Part shown: piece by piece, positions 63,415-64,000 of the stretch | Layout: each line of letters opens with the position of its first letter | How positions within the stretch are numbered: the stretch's first letter is position 1 | Assembly: GCA_934875375.1 (NCBI GenBank) | Contig: CAKXHL010000010.1 | Coordinates: 1 to 64,000 of the forward strand | Direction: 5' to 3' | Length of the DNA stretch: 64,000 bases | From: an uncultured bacterium | Lineage (GTDB): Bacteria; Bacillota; Clostridia; Oscillospirales; Ruminococcaceae | Notes under the pieces: model-generated | Seen by the model: the letters and a program-made list of their open reading frames with translations, nothing else | The model's database searches: none | Told to the model about the DNA's origin: nothing | Made by a program: the position numbers and the translations under genes

Positions 63415-64000
63415 ATGGCATGTTTTTGTACGCTCGCCAGCGGCAGCAGCGGGAACAGTACCTATATTGGCAGCGGCGTTGGCGGCGTATTGATCGACGC
63501 GGGCATCAGCTGCCGTGGAATTCTCGCAGCGCTGGAGATGCGGGAAATTGACCGGGAAAGTATTGGCGCGGTGTTTATCACCCATGAGCATACCGATCAT
63601 ATCAAAGGGCTGAAGGTGCTTTTAAAAAAACTGCCGGTCCCCGTGTATGCAACTGATGAGGTGCTGGACTTTTTGGCGGATCGGGATTACTTTCCCGCGG
63701 GGGCCAAAGCAGTCCCAATGCCGGTGCAGGGGGTCTGTGTCGGCGATTTATACATAGGAGCTTTTGAAACCTCCCACGATAGTGCCCATAGCGTTGGATA
63801 TGTGGCAGTCAGCGGGGATGACAAGAAGATAGCAGTTTCGACGGATCTGGGCATGGTCACCCCGATGGTGCGGCAGGCGGTCAGCGGTTGCGATCTGGTG
63901 CTTCTGGAGTCCAATTATGATCGAAATATGCTGATGGCCGGTTTTTACCCGTATCCGCTTAAGCGCCGGATTGACGGTGTCTGCGGCCATCTTTCCAATC
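63415..64000 (+). CDS. WalJ/YycJ-like metallo-beta-lactamase fold hydrolase (truncated)
   Basis: 195 codons are visible before the window ends. The start MACFCTLASGSSGNSTYIG and the metal motif THEHTDHIKGL are those of the YycJ/WalJ family, a proposed nuclease involved in DNA repair and linked to cell-wall control in Firmicutes. AAAGGA precedes the ATG at 63415. TSHDSAHSVGY and LLESNYDRNML continue the family pattern. Confidence 0.9.
   Translation, partial: MACFCTLASGSSGNSTYIGSGVGGVLIDAGISCRGILAALEMREIDRESIGAVFITHEHTDHIKGLKVLLKKLPVPVYATDEVLDFLADRDYFPAGAKAVPMPVQGVCVGDLYIGAFETSHDSAHSVGYVAVSGDDKKIAVSTDLGMVTPMVRQAVSGCDLVLLESNYDRNMLMAGFYPYPLKRRIDGVCGHLSN

Overview
The window looks like a chromosomal segment of a low-to-mid GC Firmicute, most likely a strictly anaerobic Clostridia member of the Oscillospiraceae/Ruminococcaceae kind. 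The grounds are strong AGGAGG-type ribosome binding sites, RNase J and RNase R, a GdpP phosphodiesterase, a feo operon with two small FeoA proteins and a Cys-rich FeoB partner, a YaaL/BofA pair (BofA belongs to sporulation control), a class B sortase, and a second divergent type IIA topoisomerase pair. The genus cannot be fixed from sequence alone. Nearly everything is core or household content. I see no phage, insertion sequence, CRISPR array, rRNA or tRNA.

Layout: 1-1.1 kb, a truncated AAA ATPase on the minus strand, followed by about 800 bp without a gene. 1.9-5.8 kb, a PhoB-like response regulator, its sensor kinase and an HtrA protease. 6-8 kb, an HTH/zinc-ribbon regulator and an AEC permease. 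8.3-10.6 kb, galK-galE. 10.9-11.6 kb, a small sigma factor with an overlapping small gene. 11.7-12.7 kb, azlC (frameshifted) and azlD. 12.9-16 kb, the iron operon feoA-feoA-feoB-feoB partner with DtxR-like boxes. 16-17.7 kb, an ornithine cyclodeaminase homologue and an Asp/Glu racemase. 17.9-19.1 kb, a lipoprotein gene broken in four places.

19.2-24.7 kb: cinA, a MerR regulator, ridA, signal peptidase I, isoaspartyl dipeptidase and an Mrp/NBP35 ATPase. 25-31.3 kb: a sortase fused to Ig-like repeats, an unknown basic protein, pepT, a CDF metal exporter, and a small Xre regulator behind a nested palindrome. 31.4-34.7 kb (minus): nifS-nifU-mnmA, the sulfur relay to tRNA thiolation, then rnhA. 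35-45.6 kb: rnj with a long structured leader, gdpP, then rplI, dnaB, tilS, hpt and ftsH. 45.8-50.1 kb: the divergent topoisomerase B and A subunits. 50.3-55.2 kb: secG, rnr, an unlisted 58-residue Cys-rich protein, yaaL, bofA, RNase P RNA and a TM2 protein. 55.5-64 kb: gdhA, ilvE, an RluA-type pseudouridine synthase, an ABC ATPase remnant, an M23 peptidase, murA and a truncated WalJ-like hydrolase.

The most unusual items are the broken lipoprotein gene, whose four breaks all have the same frame change and are each repaired by removing one copy of a 2- or 5-bp tandem repeat; the double-operator palindrome before the Xre gene; the roughly 420-nt hairpin-rich leader of rnj; the sortase-Ig fusion; and the small Cys-rich gene at 53.1-53.2 kb. 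I found no clearly new multi-gene system.
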